A stretch of 6,428 nt of DNA from positions 1-6,428 of the forward strand of contig JAPLKY010000157.1 in assembly GCA_026387805.1 (NCBI GenBank). Direction: 5' to 3'. The notes under the pieces were generated by a model that was given only the letters and a program-made list of their open reading frames with translations, was not told where the DNA came from and made no database searches. The stretch is from Candidatus Krumholzibacteriia bacterium (GTDB lineage: Bacteria; Krumholzibacteriota; Krumholzibacteriia; Krumholzibacteriales; Krumholzibacteriaceae). Position numbers and translations under genes: made by a program. This document shows, piece after piece, positions 5,740-6,428 of this stretch; within the stretch, counting starts at the first letter, position 1; every line of letters starts with the position of its first letter.

Positions 5740-6023
5740 TGAATATTTTCATTGCAATATAAATCCGGTTCATGCAACAATGCTGCAAACGTCGTCACTG
5801 AAGACAAAGGCATACCTGGGCATCAAGTACTAATCTTCAAAAATCAGAGACGGCCTGGCTCGTGGGCTACATGGAGCAAGGGGATTCGTGTGCCTCCGGA
5901 AACGGCTCGGGGTGCGCGGGGAGAGGGGGAGGTCTGTCGCCGATTCTTGGGTGACGTTGCTCGCACCGTCGATTCGAGCGCGTCATCGGGTCGCATGTTT
6001 CAGAAAGAGTGGAGGAAAGAAGT

Positions 6024-6428
6024 ATGGCTAGACATCTGTTTGGTCTCGTGGTCGCGATATCGCTGCTTTCGGTCATATTCGCGGCAGGCGCAGCGAACGC
6101 GAAATGGGAGGAAAACGGCACGGCGATTTGCGCCACCGGAGGGTCGAATTCTGCCTCGGTATCGGATGGTGCGGGCGGGTTCGTGGTCGTATGGGTGGAT
6201 GGAAGCACCGGGGCGTATCCCGCTGACATCTACGCCCAGAGAGTCGACGAGTTCGGAAATGCGCTCTGGCAGACAAATGGCGTCGCGATAGGCGACGATG
6301 TGGGCCACGACGCAAACCCGGCGATCGCGCGCTACGGAAGCGATTTCGTAATCGTTTGGCAAATGGCCGGGGGGAGCCTCGGCGTGCAGAGGATATCCTC
6401 AGCCGGGGCGCTGGTGTGGGAATCTCGT
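6024..6428 (+). CDS. Secreted W-x3-G repeat protein (5' part, runs off the window)
   Basis: An open frame from ATG 6024 continues to the window edge without a stop (135 codons seen). GGAGG (6011-6015) lies 8 nt before the ATG. Residues 1-26 are a signal peptide ending A-N-A26. The rest shows tandem repeats of about 50 residues, each opening with a Trp: W28-E-E-N-G-T-A-I, W82-Q-T-N-G-V-A-I and W132-E, spaced 54 and 50. Within a repeat come an S-D-G-A-G-G-F-V-V-V-W strand and D-I-Y-A-Q-R-V-D. Such repeats are common in long exported proteins of candidate phyla, often ending in a FlgD-like or secretion-sorting domain, and probably fold as a beta-propeller or beta-solenoid. Function unknown; surface or extracellular display is inferred. 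Confidence 0.8.
   Translation, partial: MARHLFGLVVAISLLSVIFAAGAANAKWEENGTAICATGGSNSASVSDGAGGFVVVWVDGSTGAYPADIYAQRVDEFGNALWQTNGVAIGDDVGHDANPAIARYGSDFVIVWQMAGGSLGVQRISSAGALVWESR

Larger units (their letters stand above)
5630..6023. other. Non-coding gap, AT-rich in its first part
   Basis: No convincing gene lies in these 394 bases. Composition shifts sharply: 5671-5780 is about 35% G+C by hand count (39 of 110), far below the genes, and the G+C rises again after about 5850. The AT-rich part carries the dyads listed separately and the self-complementary ATTGCAAT (5751-5758). A weak promoter-like pair, TTTACA (5722-5727) and TATTTT (5744-5749) with 16 bp spacing, overlaps the second dyad. If used, it would leave a leader of about 270 nt before the gene at 6024. 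The GC-rich part (about 5860-6005) shows no motif of a riboswitch I know. Confidence 0.6.

Noticed and set aside
5881..5940. Possible cyclic-di-GMP or cobalamin riboswitch suggested by GCCTCCGG
   Set aside because: Only that short string matches; the conserved GACGCAAAGCC of the GEMM motif and the B12 box are absent.
5752..6291. A + strand frame of 179 codons across the last intergenic gap
   Set aside because: It starts in the AT-rich block, has atypical Arg/Ser/Trp-rich composition, and overlaps out of frame the signal peptide of the well-supported gene at 6024.

Overview
The window is GC-rich bacterial DNA, with roughly two thirds G+C in the genes and a strong preference for codons ending in G or C. 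It holds six genes, all on the + strand; the last runs off the right edge. Three products start with a clear Sec-type signal peptide and a fourth has an N-terminal membrane anchor, so most of the coding capacity serves the cell envelope or exterior. The secreted proteins, and the W-x3-G repeat protein at the right end, suggest a Gram-negative-type bacterium. That repeat style is one I associate with candidate phyla of the FCB group (Eisenbacteria or Krumholzibacteriota-like), but this placement is tentative.

Layout: (1) 37-1017 encodes a MarR winged-helix domain fused to a GNAT acetyltransferase. After 21 bp, 1039-2412 encodes a secreted tricorn/IRBP-type S41 serine peptidase; the two look like one operon. 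(2) 2413-2535 is a GC-rich gap with a triplicated 9-mer and a strong hairpin that may end that transcript. (3) 2536-2614 holds a well-formed sigma70 promoter overlaid by two dyads, followed by a stand-alone MarR regulator (2615-3100); the arrangement suggests autoregulation. (4) An extended -10 promoter (3177-3205) leads into a secreted protein with two related TPR-like modules and a C-terminal DUF2271-like domain (3247-4932). A membrane-anchored protein of unrecognised family follows (4970-5629) and is probably co-transcribed. (5) 5630-6023 is non-coding. Its first part is AT-rich, about 35% G+C over 5671-5780, and carries short dyads. (6) 6024-6428 is the 5' part of a gene for a secreted repeat protein.

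The most interesting point is the heptad D-A-V-T-G-A-S in the DUF2271-like domain. It fits the target consensus of ApbE flavin transferase, Dxx(S/T)GA(T/S). If it is modified, the TPR-DUF2271 protein would be an extracytoplasmic flavoprotein, with the membrane-anchored neighbour as a possible partner. This is inference; no apbE gene lies in the window. I see no tRNA, rRNA, insertion sequence, CRISPR array or recognised riboswitch.
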